From NCBI RefSeq assembly GCF_001905845.1, contig NZ_LIVZ01000003.1:558001-622000 (forward strand): a stretch of 64,000 nucleotides of DNA, written 5' to 3'. The DNA comes from Streptomyces sp. TSRI0107 (lineage in GTDB: Bacteria; Actinomycetota; Actinomycetes; Streptomycetales; Streptomycetaceae). A program made the translations under genes and the position numbers. The number at the start of each line of letters is the position of its first letter. Within the stretch, counting starts at the first letter, position 1. The notes under the pieces were generated by a model. That model had not been told where the DNA came from. It made no database searches and saw only the letters and a list, made by a program, of their open reading frames with translations. Shown in pieces: positions 7,884 to 16,356 of this stretch.

Positions 7884-9982
7884 GTCCTGCCGCTCCCCTC
7901 TCCCGTGAACGGCGCCGTCCCGTCGGCCGCCACCCGTACCGCGCCGTCGGCCCCGACGCCGACGCGCACGCGGCTGCCGGGCACGGGCCGGTGCTCCAGC
8001 AGATGGCGGACGACCGCCGACCGCACCTGTTCCAGCTCGTTGCGGATCTGCCGACCGCCGTACGCCTGGTGCTCGGGGTCCGCCATCCGCTCGGTGATCC
8101 ACGGGTGCAGGGTCGCGGTGTCGGGGACCAGCTCGACGCGATGGCGTTCGCGGACCGACTCGGAGAGCTGCGCGAGCAGCCGGTCGGCGATCCTGACCAC
8201 GTGCTCGTGGCGCAGCATGTCGAAGACGACCACGCCCGGCTTGAGCCGTCCGTAGATCTCCGGCCTGCCGATCTGCCGGAACTTGTCCTCCACGGCGCGG
8301 GTGAAGTGCGCCTGCAGCTCGGCGTAGGACAGGTCGTCGTCGCGTTCCTCCAGCAGGCTCTGCAGCGCCTCGGCGCCGGTGTTGGAGGTGAAGATGATCA
8401 GGCACTGGGAGAAGTAGGCCGTCTGGCCGCGGCCGTCGGTGAGGCGGCCGTCCTCCAGCACCTGGAGGAACTTGTCCAGCACCTTGGGGTGGGCCTTCTC
8501 GATCTCGTCGAAGAGCAGCACGCTGAACGGCCGCTCCTGCACCCGCCGGGTCAGTTCGCCGCCCTGCTCGTGGCCGATGTAGCCGGGTGGCGCGCCGGCC
8601 AGCCGTTCCGCCGCGTGCTCCTGCTGGTACTCGCTCATGTCGAAGCGGGCGTAGGCGCTCTGGTCGCCGAACATCAACTCGGCGACGGCCTTGGCGAGTT
8701 CGGTCTTGCCGACGCCGGTGGGTCCCACGAAGAAGAACGCTCCTCGGGGCCGGGCGGTCCCGGAGTTGCCGAAGTCGACGCCGACGAACGCGGACTGCAG
8801 CGCGGACGCCACGGCGTCGACGGCCGTGGCCTGGCCGACCACCCGGGTGCCGAGCACGTCGGCGGCGCGGGCGACGGTGTCCCGGTCGAGCTGGGTCCAC
8901 GGGTCGACACTCACGTTGAGCCGGTGCAGTTCGAGCAGCTTGTCCGGCTTCTGCAGGGGGGCGTTGCGCAGCCACGAGGTCCTGGACAGGGAGTCGATGT
9001 CCCAGCCCGCCATGCCGTCGGTGGCACCGACGAGCCGTTCGAGGTCGGCGCGGGTGGCGTCCTGGGCCCCGTTGAAGTGGTGCTGCAGCCAGGTCAGCCA
9101 CAGGCGCCGTTCGCTGGGGTCGGGCGGGCCGATGTGCAGGGCGGCGATCCGCGGGTCCTCCAGGTGGAACCAGCCGGGCAGCCGCCCGACGTCACCGACG
9201 GCGCACAGGACGGCGTTGCGGGCGTGCGGGGGCCGGCCGACGGCGGTGCGCGGGGTGACGGCGTCCGTCATGGCGGCGCGCAGCCGCAGATAGCCGAGCT
9301 GCGACTCGGGCTGGCCGGGCGGCAGCTGGTGGTCGACGTCCTCGAAGACGAAGGCGGTGGCCGCGTCGGGTGAGGCGACCAGGCGCTGCACGGTGGCGAC
9401 GACGTCGTCGAAGGTCCTGGGCCGCCCCGACCGCCGTGGCGCGAACAGCCGCTCCCGGCCGCGCTGCCGCTCGTCGGCGCGCCTGGAGGACGCCGAGGCC
9501 GGCCGGTCGCCACCGGCCGGCGCGTCACCGGCGGGCCCGCCACCGGACGGCGCGCTCCCTCCCTCGCCGGTTCGCTCACCGGCGTCGTCACCGGCCCCTT
9601 CCCCCGCCGCACCGCCCGCGGTCTCACGCGGCCGTTCCTCCCGAAGCCGGTCGAAGCGTTCCGCGTGGCCCGGCAGCGGGAAGGTGAGCCCGTCGACCGG
9701 GTCCCACCAGCCGACGACCTCCGCGCCGCGCAGTTCGAGCAGTCCGGCGACCACCTGCCGGAAGGAGGCGGGCCGGTCGCGGAACCACCAGCGGTCCCTG
9801 ATCTGCCCGTTGAGGATCACCTGGCGTCCGCGCCGCAGCTCCCAGCCGAGGGACACCGCCCACAGCGGCATCATGCCGTCCGCGGCGACCGGCTGCCCGT
9901 CCCCGCCCGTGCCCTCGCGCCGCTCGGGCGGCGGGGCCGACGGGGTGCCGTGCTGCGGTTTCGCCCATTCGACGGTGCTCAC
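7880..9982 (-). CDS. ClpB/ClpA-type AAA+ ATPase
   Basis: 700 aa from a GTG start that overlaps the preceding stop (GTGA). The C-terminal half is a canonical Clp-family second AAA module: Walker A GPTGVGKTE at about 418-426, the ARFDMSEYQ block, Walker B LLFDEIEKAHP at about 487-497, sensor-like LIIFTSNTG, and a ClpB small-domain tail at about 590-690. The N-terminal half is unusual: a WAVSLGWELRRG segment, a Glu/Gly/Ala-rich linker (about 120-180), and a degenerate NTPase-like region (FVFEDVDHQLP) without a P-loop. Only one active ATPase module is therefore expected. It may remodel a complex within the operon, perhaps with the Hsp70-like protein, as ClpB does with DnaK. Confidence 0.85.
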   Translation of the reverse strand: MSTVEWAKPQHGTPSAPPPERREGTGGDGQPVAADGMMPLWAVSLGWELRRGRQVILNGQIRDRWWFRDRPASFRQVVAGLLELRGAEVVGWWDPVDGLTFPLPGHAERFDRLREERPRETAGGAAGEGAGDDAGERTGEGGSAPSGGGPAGDAPAGGDRPASASSRRADERQRGRERLFAPRRSGRPRTFDDVVATVQRLVASPDAATAFVFEDVDHQLPPGQPESQLGYLRLRAAMTDAVTPRTAVGRPPHARNAVLCAVGDVGRLPGWFHLEDPRIAALHIGPPDPSERRLWLTWLQHHFNGAQDATRADLERLVGATDGMAGWDIDSLSRTSWLRNAPLQKPDKLLELHRLNVSVDPWTQLDRDTVARAADVLGTRVVGQATAVDAVASALQSAFVGVDFGNSGTARPRGAFFFVGPTGVGKTELAKAVAELMFGDQSAYARFDMSEYQQEHAAERLAGAPPGYIGHEQGGELTRRVQERPFSVLLFDEIEKAHPKVLDKFLQVLEDGRLTDGRGQTAYFSQCLIIFTSNTGAEALQSLLEERDDDLSYAELQAHFTRAVEDKFRQIGRPEIYGRLKPGVVVFDMLRHEHVVRIADRLLAQLSESVRERHRVELVPDTATLHPWITERMADPEHQAYGGRQIRNELEQVRSAVVRHLLEHRPVPGSRVRVGVGADGAVRVAADGTAPFTGEGSGRT

Positions 9983-11469
9983 CCGCTCCACCTCCACTCC
10001 CCGGCGTCCGGCAGCGACCTGCCCTCGCCGCGCGGCGGCCTGCTTCGGCCGTGCGGTTTGCCGTCCCAGGTGAGTTCGCCGGGCACGAAGCCGTCCCGTT
10101 CGCCGATCGCCTCGTGCACCCGTTCCAGCAGCTGCTCGGTGCTGTCGCAGACCGCGGCGTCCGGGTCGGGGCGCAGCGTCACGTCGGGTTCGCCGTCGAC
10201 GTGGTAGACGAGGACGGGTGTGCCGCCGCCGTCGGTGGCGATGGTCGTCTCGTACGTCGCCCCGCTGGGGCGTTCGAAGCCGAGCACCAGGCGTACGCCC
10301 TGCTCCTGTCCGCCGGTGAAGGCGAATCCCTCGCTGAGCATGGCGTCCTGGAGCGCCTGGGCGAGGTCCATCCGACGGGTGTGGGCGAGCTGCAGTTCGT
10401 CCAGGCGGAGTTCGGCTTCGGGGAGCAGTTCCTCGAGGGCGGTGACCGCCGTGAGCGCGTCGGCCGCCGCGCCGTCGGCGAGCGGCCCGGTGACGGCGTG
10501 GACGGCGGTCTCGATGCGGTGGGCGAGGTCCGGGTCGCCGAGTGTGCGGGCCTCGTCCGCCGCGTCCTCGGCGGAGCGGCGTACGACGCCGAGCCGGTCC
10601 CGCGCCTCGGCGAGGGCCTCGGCGTGGGCCGCGGCGAGCCGTTCCCGCTCGGCCTCCTCGGCGGCGGCCTGTGCGGCGGCCCGCTCCTCCGCCTCGCGCC
10701 GGGCCTCCTCGGCCTGGCGCTGTGCCTCCCGCGCCCGTTCGGCGCGCCGCCGTTCCTCGGCGGCCTGCCGCTCGGCGGTCGCGGCGTGCCGGGTGAGCGC
10801 GTGTTCCGCCGTGCCGAGCAGGGCCTCGAAGCGGGTCTCGCCGCCGGGTCCGGCGGTGGCGCGCAGTTCGCCGATGAGGTCGACGCAGGCCCGGTGCCCT
10901 TCCGGATCCTGTGCGGCGGCCTCGGGGCCGATGCCGGTCAGCCGGGCCTCCAGCGCGGCGAGCACGGCGTGCTGGTCGGCGCCCGGACCGGTGGGCTCGC
11001 CGCGGTGGCGCAGCAGGACGATCCGGCCGCGCAGTTCCTCGATCTCCCCGTCGAGGGGTTCGGCGCGGTCGATCCTGCCCTGGAGCGTGGCCAGCTGCTG
11101 TTCGAGGGCGGCCAGTTCGCCGGAGGCTGCGCCCCCGGACGCCATGGCCTCTCCCAGCAGGTTCCGCACCTCGGCCAGCCGGCGGGCGTCGGCGCCCGCC
11201 TGGTCCTGGCGCAGCCGGGCGGCGTGGGCGCGCTGTTCGGCGGCCCGCCGCTCGGCCAGCTCGGCCCTTCTGCGCTCCGCCTCCGCCCTGGCGCGCTCCC
11301 GGCGTGCGGCGGCCTCGGCGGCGCGCCTGGCGGCGCGTTCGGCGCGCTCCCTGGCGCGCTGTTCCTCGCGCCGCCGCCGGGCGGCGGCCTGGGCGCGGCG
11401 GCGTTCGGCCTCCTGCCGTGCGTAGGCCGGGGCGACCCTGACCGTGCTGTACTTCGGTGATCCGCTCAT
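9979..11469 (-). CDS. Long coiled-coil protein with conserved C-terminal domain
   Basis: 496 aa. Residues about 15-90 and 235-320 are highly charged Arg/Glu/Ala-rich coiled coil (RERAERAARRAAEAAARRE type), which places this among structural or scaffold proteins. The C-terminal ~120 residues form a globular domain starting at LAQALQDAMLSEGFAFTGG and ending in a basic tail with a GEWRW motif. No enzymatic motif is visible. The start ATG at 11469 overlaps the radical-SAM gene stop (ATGA) and the stop overlaps the AAA gene start (GTGA), so it is an integral member of the block and may bridge the AAA or Hsp70-like ATPases to other parts. Confidence 0.75.
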   Translation of the reverse strand: MSGSPKYSTVRVAPAYARQEAERRRAQAAARRRREEQRARERAERAARRAAEAAARRERARAEAERRRAELAERRAAEQRAHAARLRQDQAGADARRLAEVRNLLGEAMASGGAASGELAALEQQLATLQGRIDRAEPLDGEIEELRGRIVLLRHRGEPTGPGADQHAVLAALEARLTGIGPEAAAQDPEGHRACVDLIGELRATAGPGGETRFEALLGTAEHALTRHAATAERQAAEERRRAERAREAQRQAEEARREAEERAAAQAAAEEAERERLAAAHAEALAEARDRLGVVRRSAEDAADEARTLGDPDLAHRIETAVHAVTGPLADGAAADALTAVTALEELLPEAELRLDELQLAHTRRMDLAQALQDAMLSEGFAFTGGQEQGVRLVLGFERPSGATYETTIATDGGGTPVLVYHVDGEPDVTLRPDPDAAVCDSTEQLLERVHEAIGERDGFVPGELTWDGKPHGRSRPPRGEGRSLPDAGEWRWSG

Positions 11470-12116
11470 GTTTCCCTCCGCGCCTGGGTGTGCAGCACGA
11501 AGCCGCGCGCCGCGAGTCGTTCCTCGAGTCCCTCCCGGAAGCCGGGGGCCGGTGGCACCCCGGCCCAGGAGAGGGTTCCGTCGGCCTCCACGGACAGCTC
11601 GATCCCGGCGCTGGTGTCGGGCTGGGCCGCCAGGTCCGGGTAGCGGTCGGTGAGGGCGACGATGCGCTGGTTGGCGGAGCCGCGCCAGCGCAGACTGCCG
11701 TGCCGGGACGCCACGTAGGGGCCGTCGACGAGGAGGTCGAGGCGGCGCAGCAGCGCCTGCCGGTCGGGGCCGCCGCGGCGCAGGGCCTCGTACCGGAACC
11801 CGGAGTACGCCATCGCGCTGAGCTCCGGGCGGCGCGCCCGTACGGTGTCGAGCAGTTCGGCCAGTGCGGCCGCCTGGCTGAAGGGCTCCCCGCCGGAGAG
11901 GGTGACGCCCTCGATGCCGGGCAACCCGCATATCCAGTCGGCGAGTTCGGCCACCGGATGGGTCGTGCCGCCGTCGAAGGGCAGGGTCTCGGCGGCCACG
12001 CAGCCCCGGCAGCGCAGCGGGCAGCCCTGCACCCAGATCACGGCGCGGGCGCCGGGCCCGAGGACGGTGCAGCGGTCGAGCCGCCGGGCCACCGAGAGGA
12101 GCGTCAGCTCCGCCAT
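11466..12116 (-). CDS. Small radical-SAM / activase-like 4Fe-4S protein
   Basis: 216 aa. The protein carries the CX3CX2C cluster at C32, C36 and C39 (VQGCPLRCRGC), the GGEPF motif after a hydrophobic strand for SAM binding, and a VDGPYV block near residue 135. This overall plan and size match NrdG/PflA-type glycyl-radical activases or short single-domain radical-SAM proteins. No glycyl-radical enzyme is encoded nearby, so a peptide or nucleotide-modifying role is possible. The gene overlaps the kinase gene by 13 nt and the coiled-coil gene by ATGA. Its presence in a kinase, phosphatase and GTPase operon is the oddest feature of the block. Confidence 0.8.
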   Translation of the reverse strand: MAELTLLSVARRLDRCTVLGPGARAVIWVQGCPLRCRGCVAAETLPFDGGTTHPVAELADWICGLPGIEGVTLSGGEPFSQAAALAELLDTVRARRPELSAMAYSGFRYEALRRGGPDRQALLRRLDLLVDGPYVASRHGSLRWRGSANQRIVALTDRYPDLAAQPDTSAGIELSVEADGTLSWAGVPPAPGFREGLEERLAARGFVLHTQARRET

Positions 12117-13228
12117 GCGGTGTTCTCCTTCCGGTCGTGCGGGGTGGCGGCGGTGCGGGCCGCGGTGTCCGTGGCGGCGTCCGGGGGCCGGTCCGGGGCC
12201 GCGGGGCGGGCCTCCTGGCCCCGCTCGGCCAGGTCGCACCAGGGGCACCAGGGCCGTTCCACGGTGTGCACGTGCCGGGGGTCGGCCCGGCAGGTCCGCA
12301 GCCGTCCCGGCGCGCACTCCTCGGCGAGGGCGCCGGCCCAGTCCGCAGCGGTGGGCCGGTGCCCGCCGAACGCGGCGCGGAACAGAGCGAGGAGCCGGCG
12401 CGGCAGCAGGTCGGCGGGGGGCGCGGAGCGGGGCAGGACGACCGCCGTCCGGTCGAGGAGGCGGCAGCGGCCGTGCAGGACGTTGTCGTCGTAGGAGAGG
12501 TAGGCGCCGCCGTCGCCGGGGTGTCCGGCGAAGGGGTGGAGGCCGTGCATCAGCAGCTGGTGGACGAGGACGGCGAGCACGAAGTCGTCGGAGGCGTCGT
12601 CGGGCGCGGTGCCAGCGGGGGCGCCGATGCGTTCGGGGGCGGTGTATCCGGGGGTGCCCATGCGGCCGGGGAACACCTCGCCGCCGTCCCTGAACTGCCA
12701 GGAGTCGACGTCGGCGATACCGACCCCGCCGTGTCCGTCGACCCACAGGTTGTCGGGTTTGAGGTCGCCGACGACATAGCCCTCGCTGTGCAGGTCCGCG
12801 AGGAGGCGGGCGAGGGAGGCGGCGGCGGTGAGCGCGGTGGCCCAGGTCGCGCCGGGCAGGAACACCCGGCGGGCGGCCGGGGTCAGCAGGTGGGTGAGCG
12901 GCTGGTGGGCGTGGCGCATGTCGGTCATCAGGTAGCCGTCGACGCCGTCCGGTCCGGGGCCGCCGGCCCGTATCCCGGCCATCGGCCAGGCGACCCGCTG
13001 CGGGGTGCCGGAGAGCAGCCGGACGGTGCGCGGCTCGCGGCGCTGCCGCACCAGCCGGGCGATGCGGCGGCGGTAGGCGGCGGGGTCGGGCGGGGCGGGC
13101 ACGAGCTTGGCGACCAGCGGGCGCGGGTCGTCGACGCCGTACACGACTCCTTCGGAGCCGCTGCCGATGCGCCGGGTCAGCCGCCATTCCCGTCCGTCGC
13201 CGGACACCGCTGTCAGGGCCACCGTCAC
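12104..13228 (-). CDS. Ser/Thr protein kinase-like protein of TerY-P type
   Basis: 374 aa from GTG 13228, which overlaps the phosphatase stop (GTGA). The kinase core has a glycine loop IGSGSEGVVY at 21-30, the ATP lysine K41, a catalytic loop VVGDLKPDN at 152-160 (the Asp and Asn are kept but the usual His-Arg of HRD is Val-Gly), a metal-binding DVD at 173-175 in place of DFG, and GTPGYTAPER at 191-200. A C-terminal extension contains a short CxxC (CPWC) zinc-binding remnant and a disordered end. It is soluble and has no extracellular sensor. Together with the next two upstream genes it forms the kinase, PP2C and vWA triad. Confidence 0.85.
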   Translation of the reverse strand: MTVALTAVSGDGREWRLTRRIGSGSEGVVYGVDDPRPLVAKLVPAPPDPAAYRRRIARLVRQRREPRTVRLLSGTPQRVAWPMAGIRAGGPGPDGVDGYLMTDMRHAHQPLTHLLTPAARRVFLPGATWATALTAAASLARLLADLHSEGYVVGDLKPDNLWVDGHGGVGIADVDSWQFRDGGEVFPGRMGTPGYTAPERIGAPAGTAPDDASDDFVLAVLVHQLLMHGLHPFAGHPGDGGAYLSYDDNVLHGRCRLLDRTAVVLPRSAPPADLLPRRLLALFRAAFGGHRPTAADWAGALAEECAPGRLRTCRADPRHVHTVERPWCPWCDLAERGQEARPAAPDRPPDAATDTAARTAATPHDRKENTAWRS

Positions 13229-14031
13229 CCGCCGTCCGTCAGGGCGCACAGCACGGTCAGGTCGTCGCCGGAGCGGGCCGCCTGCGGTCCGGAGAGCAGG
13301 GCGCGCAGGGGTTCGGCGTCGCCGCCGTTGTCGCGGAGGGTCGCGGCGAGCCCGCCGAAGAACCGCGCGGACGGCAGGGGCCCGGCGTGCGGCGGGAGCC
13401 GGTGGACGGAGGGGTGGTCGAGGGTGAGGGCGGCGCAGCCGTCGGTGGCGAGGACGACGCCGCTGAGGTGCGGCTCCCACACCACGAACGTGCGGGTCCG
13501 CAGCGCGGCCCCGGGCGAGGAGAGGAAGACCGGTCCGGGCCCGCCGGGGGCGGGCGGCGGCAGGACGAGGTGGCAGCGTTCCGCCGGGTCGGTCCCGGCG
13601 GGCTCGCGGGTCAGTACGGTGCCGAAGCAGTCGCCGACCGACACGAACGCCGCCCACGGGGGCCGTACGACGGCTGCGGCGAGCGTGGCGGCGAGCGCGC
13701 CCGCGTCCACCGGCCGGTCCGGAGTGGTCGCGGCCAGCAGGCTCCCGACGGCGCGCCGGTGGTCGGCGACCACGCGGGCTCCGGTCTCGGCGATCCACCG
13801 GGTCCAGGTCTCGGGCGGGTCCTGCGGGCCGGGGACGTCCTCGGCCAGGACCCGGCAGGCGGTGTCCACGGCGAGGTGCGCGCCGAGCGCGCTGCGTTCG
13901 CGCCCGCCGGCGCCGTCCGCGACGGCCAGCACGACCGTGTCGCCCGACTCGACCGCCTTGAAGGCGTCCTGGCATCCCTGGCCGGCGGCCAGGTGTCCGG
14001 TGCCCTGGACGGAGGCGCCCGCGACGATCAC
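13225..14031 (-). CDS. PP2C-family protein phosphatase
   Basis: 268 aa from GTG 14031, overlapping the vWA gene stop (GTGA). The metal-binding motifs of PP2C are present: a QGCQDAF block near 18-24, VADGAGG near 38-44, FVSVGDCFG in the middle, VVLATDGC further on, and a C-terminal SGDDLTVLCAL. It is a compact, single-domain cytosolic enzyme that would reverse phosphorylation by the overlapping kinase gene product, with the TerY-like vWA protein as a third partner. The start is fixed by the 4-nt overlap; there is no room for a longer N-terminus. Confidence 0.85.
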   Translation of the reverse strand: MIVAGASVQGTGHLAAGQGCQDAFKAVESGDTVVLAVADGAGGRERSALGAHLAVDTACRVLAEDVPGPQDPPETWTRWIAETGARVVADHRRAVGSLLAATTPDRPVDAGALAATLAAAVVRPPWAAFVSVGDCFGTVLTREPAGTDPAERCHLVLPPPAPGGPGPVFLSSPGAALRTRTFVVWEPHLSGVVLATDGCAALTLDHPSVHRLPPHAGPLPSARFFGGLAATLRDNGGDAEPLRALLSGPQAARSGDDLTVLCALTDGG

Positions 14032-14798
14032 TGGTACTTCCGCTCGAGCTCGTCGAGGCGCTGCCGCTCCCGTGCCAGATCGGCCACCCGGCAGTGGATC
14101 TCGTCGGCGGCCTGCACGGCACCGATCCGGTCCGAGCTCTGGAACAGCAGGTCGAGGATCTGCCCGAAGTCCAGGCCCTCCAGCATCAGCGCGGCCTTGG
14201 GCGCGAGGACCCGCAGCAGCTCCAGGTCGGCGCCCCGCACGCCGATGGCCTGGAACACGCACTCGCCCCGCTCCTCGCCGCGGCGCACCTTCTCCGCGGT
14301 GCCGGCCAGCGCGGCGGGGTCCATCCGCCGGCCTTCGCGGTCGCTGGGCGCGCCGTCCGTCAGCACCCACAGGAACGGCCGCCGCACCTGGACGTGGCGC
14401 GCCTGGAGGGCCTGGTGGCGGTTCCTGGCGAGGTCGAGCGCGGTCTCGACGGCGTCGGTCATGCGGGTGAGCCCCGAGGCTTCGAGGCGGGGCGGGCGCA
14501 TCCGGTCCACGGGGACGAACAGCCGGTCCGGCGGGACCTCTTCGACGGGCACGAGCCGTTCCCTGACGGGGTCGAGGACCCGTACCCGCGAGTCGAAGGT
14601 CATCAGGCAGACCTCCACCCGGGCGCGCAGCCTGGGTTCCGCCCTGACCCCGTCGAACCAGCCGGTCAGGGCGTCGTTGAGCTCGTCGATCCGGGGGTTG
14701 CCGGCCGGCCGGCCCATGGAGGCCGAGGTGTCGAGGATCAGGACGACGGGCTGCCGTTCGTCGTAGCCCTGCGCGAAGCCGAAGTCGTACTCACTCAT
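14028..14798 (-). CDS. TerY-like von Willebrand factor A protein
   Basis: 256 aa. The MIDAS metal site is clear: DTSAS at 23-27 after the strand PVVLILD, a Thr in the SGLTRMTDAV block, and the Asp of LWVLTDGAPSD. TerY-type vWA proteins occur with PP2C phosphatases and kinases in the 'TerY-P' triad described for tellurite-resistance-linked stress systems; here all three are adjacent and overlapping. The C-terminus (about 215-256) is a charged helix (DLARERQRLDELERKYQ), possibly a docking coiled coil. The ATG at 14798 overlaps the stop of the 76-aa protein gene. Confidence 0.85.
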   Translation of the reverse strand: MSEYDFGFAQGYDERQPVVLILDTSASMGRPAGNPRIDELNDALTGWFDGVRAEPRLRARVEVCLMTFDSRVRVLDPVRERLVPVEEVPPDRLFVPVDRMRPPRLEASGLTRMTDAVETALDLARNRHQALQARHVQVRRPFLWVLTDGAPSDREGRRMDPAALAGTAEKVRRGEERGECVFQAIGVRGADLELLRVLAPKAALMLEGLDFGQILDLLFQSSDRIGAVQAADEIHCRVADLARERQRLDELERKYQ

Positions 14799-15025
14799 GC
14801 CCGCCCCGTCCCGTTCTCGTCGCCGGGGTCCGCCGTCGCGTGGGCGACGAGCCCGCCGCGCGCCGGGTCGTGGCGCACCTCGACCTCGGTTCCCGGGGGC
14901 AGTCCCGGGGTGTCCGGGAGCATGCGCAGCAGCACTCCCTCGACCAGCACGTACGCGTCGGGAGCCGGCCAGGTGACGATCCGGCCCCGTGCCCCATGAC
15001 CCCACTCTTCCATCCCGCCACTCAT
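14795..15025 (-). CDS. Small protein opening the operon, 76 aa
   Basis: I do not recognise the family. The protein is a small, likely beta-rich globule (VEGVLLRMLPDTPGLPPGTEVEVRHDPARGG) and has no membrane segment. It overlaps the vWA start by ATGA. Its start codon lies 6 nt after a TANNNT hexamer (15037-15032), a spacing typical of leaderless Streptomyces transcripts, so it is probably the first gene of the block. An internal ATG four codons later is an alternative start. A role as an adaptor of the vWA protein is only a guess. Confidence 0.65.
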   Translation of the reverse strand: MSGGMEEWGHGARGRIVTWPAPDAYVLVEGVLLRMLPDTPGLPPGTEVEVRHDPARGGLVAHATADPGDENGTGRA

Positions 15026-15031
15026 GTGCCC

Positions 15032-15037
15032 ACGTTA
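15032..15037 (-). promoter_or_regulatory. Candidate -10 element of a leaderless promoter for the 11-gene block
   Basis: On the minus strand TAACGT (15037 to 15032) fits the Streptomyces TANNNT -10 consensus. It is followed by 6 nt and then the ATG of the first gene, so transcription would begin at or near the start codon and produce a leaderless mRNA. A -35 match about 17-18 nt further upstream is weak (CGGACA). The 133-nt gap to the macro-domain gene holds no other clear element. Confidence 0.4.
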
Positions 15038-15158
15038 GGTGACGCGACATCAACTGTCCGCGTCAGAACGGAAATCGCGCGCCCGGGTACGCCCGCACGC
15101 TCCTGTGCGCCCCCCGTGCCTCCCTACGCGCACCGGGGTGCTCTTCCATTGCAGCGGA

Positions 15159-16295
15159 TCAGCCGGTCGGTCTCCGGTCACGGACCGGGCGGATTCCGGC
15201 CGGGATGCGCTCCACGAGTCCGGCCGCCTCCGGGGTGCTCACCACGAAGTGGACGTCCCAGGTCGCGCCGCGCGCCAACTCGGCTTCGACGGCCGCCCAT
15301 ACGGCGCCCAGCGACACGTGCGGCGGCAGCCCGCCGCGGCCCGAGCCGAGCAGCGGCAGGCAGATGGAGCGCAGCGGCGGGGTGTGGCGGCCCTGCTCCT
15401 CGGCGAGCAGCGCCAGCGCCCGGGCCACGGCCCGGGTGACGTCGGCCGGCAGCACGTTGTAGTCGTTGGTGCCGGCGCGGGGCACGGCGATCGCCGCGTG
15501 GTAGATCCGCCGTACGCCCTGCCCGGCGAGGGCGCCCGATCCGGTGGCGGCCACGGTGCCGGGCAGCACGGCGCGCCCCGACGTGCCGTGCCTGGCGGCC
15601 CAGGCGCGCAGTTCGCCGGGCAGCGGGTCCTCCAGGACCTCGCCGGTGACCCCGCGCACGGCGGCGGCGCGGCGCAGCGAGGCGGCGACGGACGCCTTGT
15701 AGGGCTCGGGCAGGGCGAGGTAGACGTTGGACGGGGAGACGACCACGTCCACGTCGCGCAGCAGGTCCACGGGGTGCAGATGGACGGTGAGCCGCACGGG
15801 GCGGCCGCCGGCCCAGGCGTCCACGGTGCGGTGGGTGCGGGCGCCCCACTCGCCGGCCGCGGCGCCGGACGGCACCCCGGCGGTCCCGTCCGGCTCCTGC
15901 GTGTCCCCCGTCTCGTCCGCGAGCCGCGCGATGTGCTCGGCGATCTCACCGAGGACCATCACCTCGTGGTCCTTGCGGAAGCGCTCGACGCTCACCCCGT
16001 ACACCGAGGCCGCCCGCGACCGGCGCGAGGACGCCGGCCAGTCCCGGGTGCCCTGCGCCAGCCCCAGCGTGTACTCGGCGGCGGTCCGCAGCGTCCCCGC
16101 GTCCAGGCGCGCCACGGCGAGCCGCAGCAACGCCTCCACGGCCGCGCCCGGCGTGCGGGCGGCGCCCGCGCCCACCGCCTGGGCCGCCGACTCCAGCGCC
16201 GGCAGCGAACGTCCGTGCAGCCGCACCAGTCCCGCACGCCGAACTTCCTTCAGTTCAGCGAGAAGTGACGAGTGATCAGGGGGAGACGTCGCCAT
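15159..16295 (-). CDS. Macro-domain (ADP-ribose-binding) protein with helical N-terminal domain
   Basis: 378 aa. The C-terminal ~200 residues show macro-domain landmarks: VDVVVSPSNVYL for the first binding loop, a HAAIAVPR segment, and ICLPLLGSGRGGLPPHVSLGAVWAAVEAEL, the glycine-rich loop and following helix that hold the distal ribose/phosphate. Binding or hydrolysis of ADP-ribose derivatives is the family expectation. Residues about 1-130 are helical with the RTAAEYTLGLAQGTRDWPASSRRSRAA block seen at the N-terminus of other Streptomyces signalling proteins, probably a protein-interaction domain. The gene lies 61 nt downstream of the RES toxin gene in the same direction. Confidence 0.75.
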   Translation of the reverse strand: MATSPPDHSSLLAELKEVRRAGLVRLHGRSLPALESAAQAVGAGAARTPGAAVEALLRLAVARLDAGTLRTAAEYTLGLAQGTRDWPASSRRSRAASVYGVSVERFRKDHEVMVLGEIAEHIARLADETGDTQEPDGTAGVPSGAAAGEWGARTHRTVDAWAGGRPVRLTVHLHPVDLLRDVDVVVSPSNVYLALPEPYKASVAASLRRAAAVRGVTGEVLEDPLPGELRAWAARHGTSGRAVLPGTVAATGSGALAGQGVRRIYHAAIAVPRAGTNDYNVLPADVTRAVARALALLAEEQGRHTPPLRSICLPLLGSGRGGLPPHVSLGAVWAAVEAELARGATWDVHFVVSTPEAAGLVERIPAGIRPVRDRRPTG

Positions 16296-16356
16296 GGGAC
16301 CACCATGGCATCACTCTTCACAGAGGGACAAGCCGCAGGCGGGCGGCCCCCGGGCC

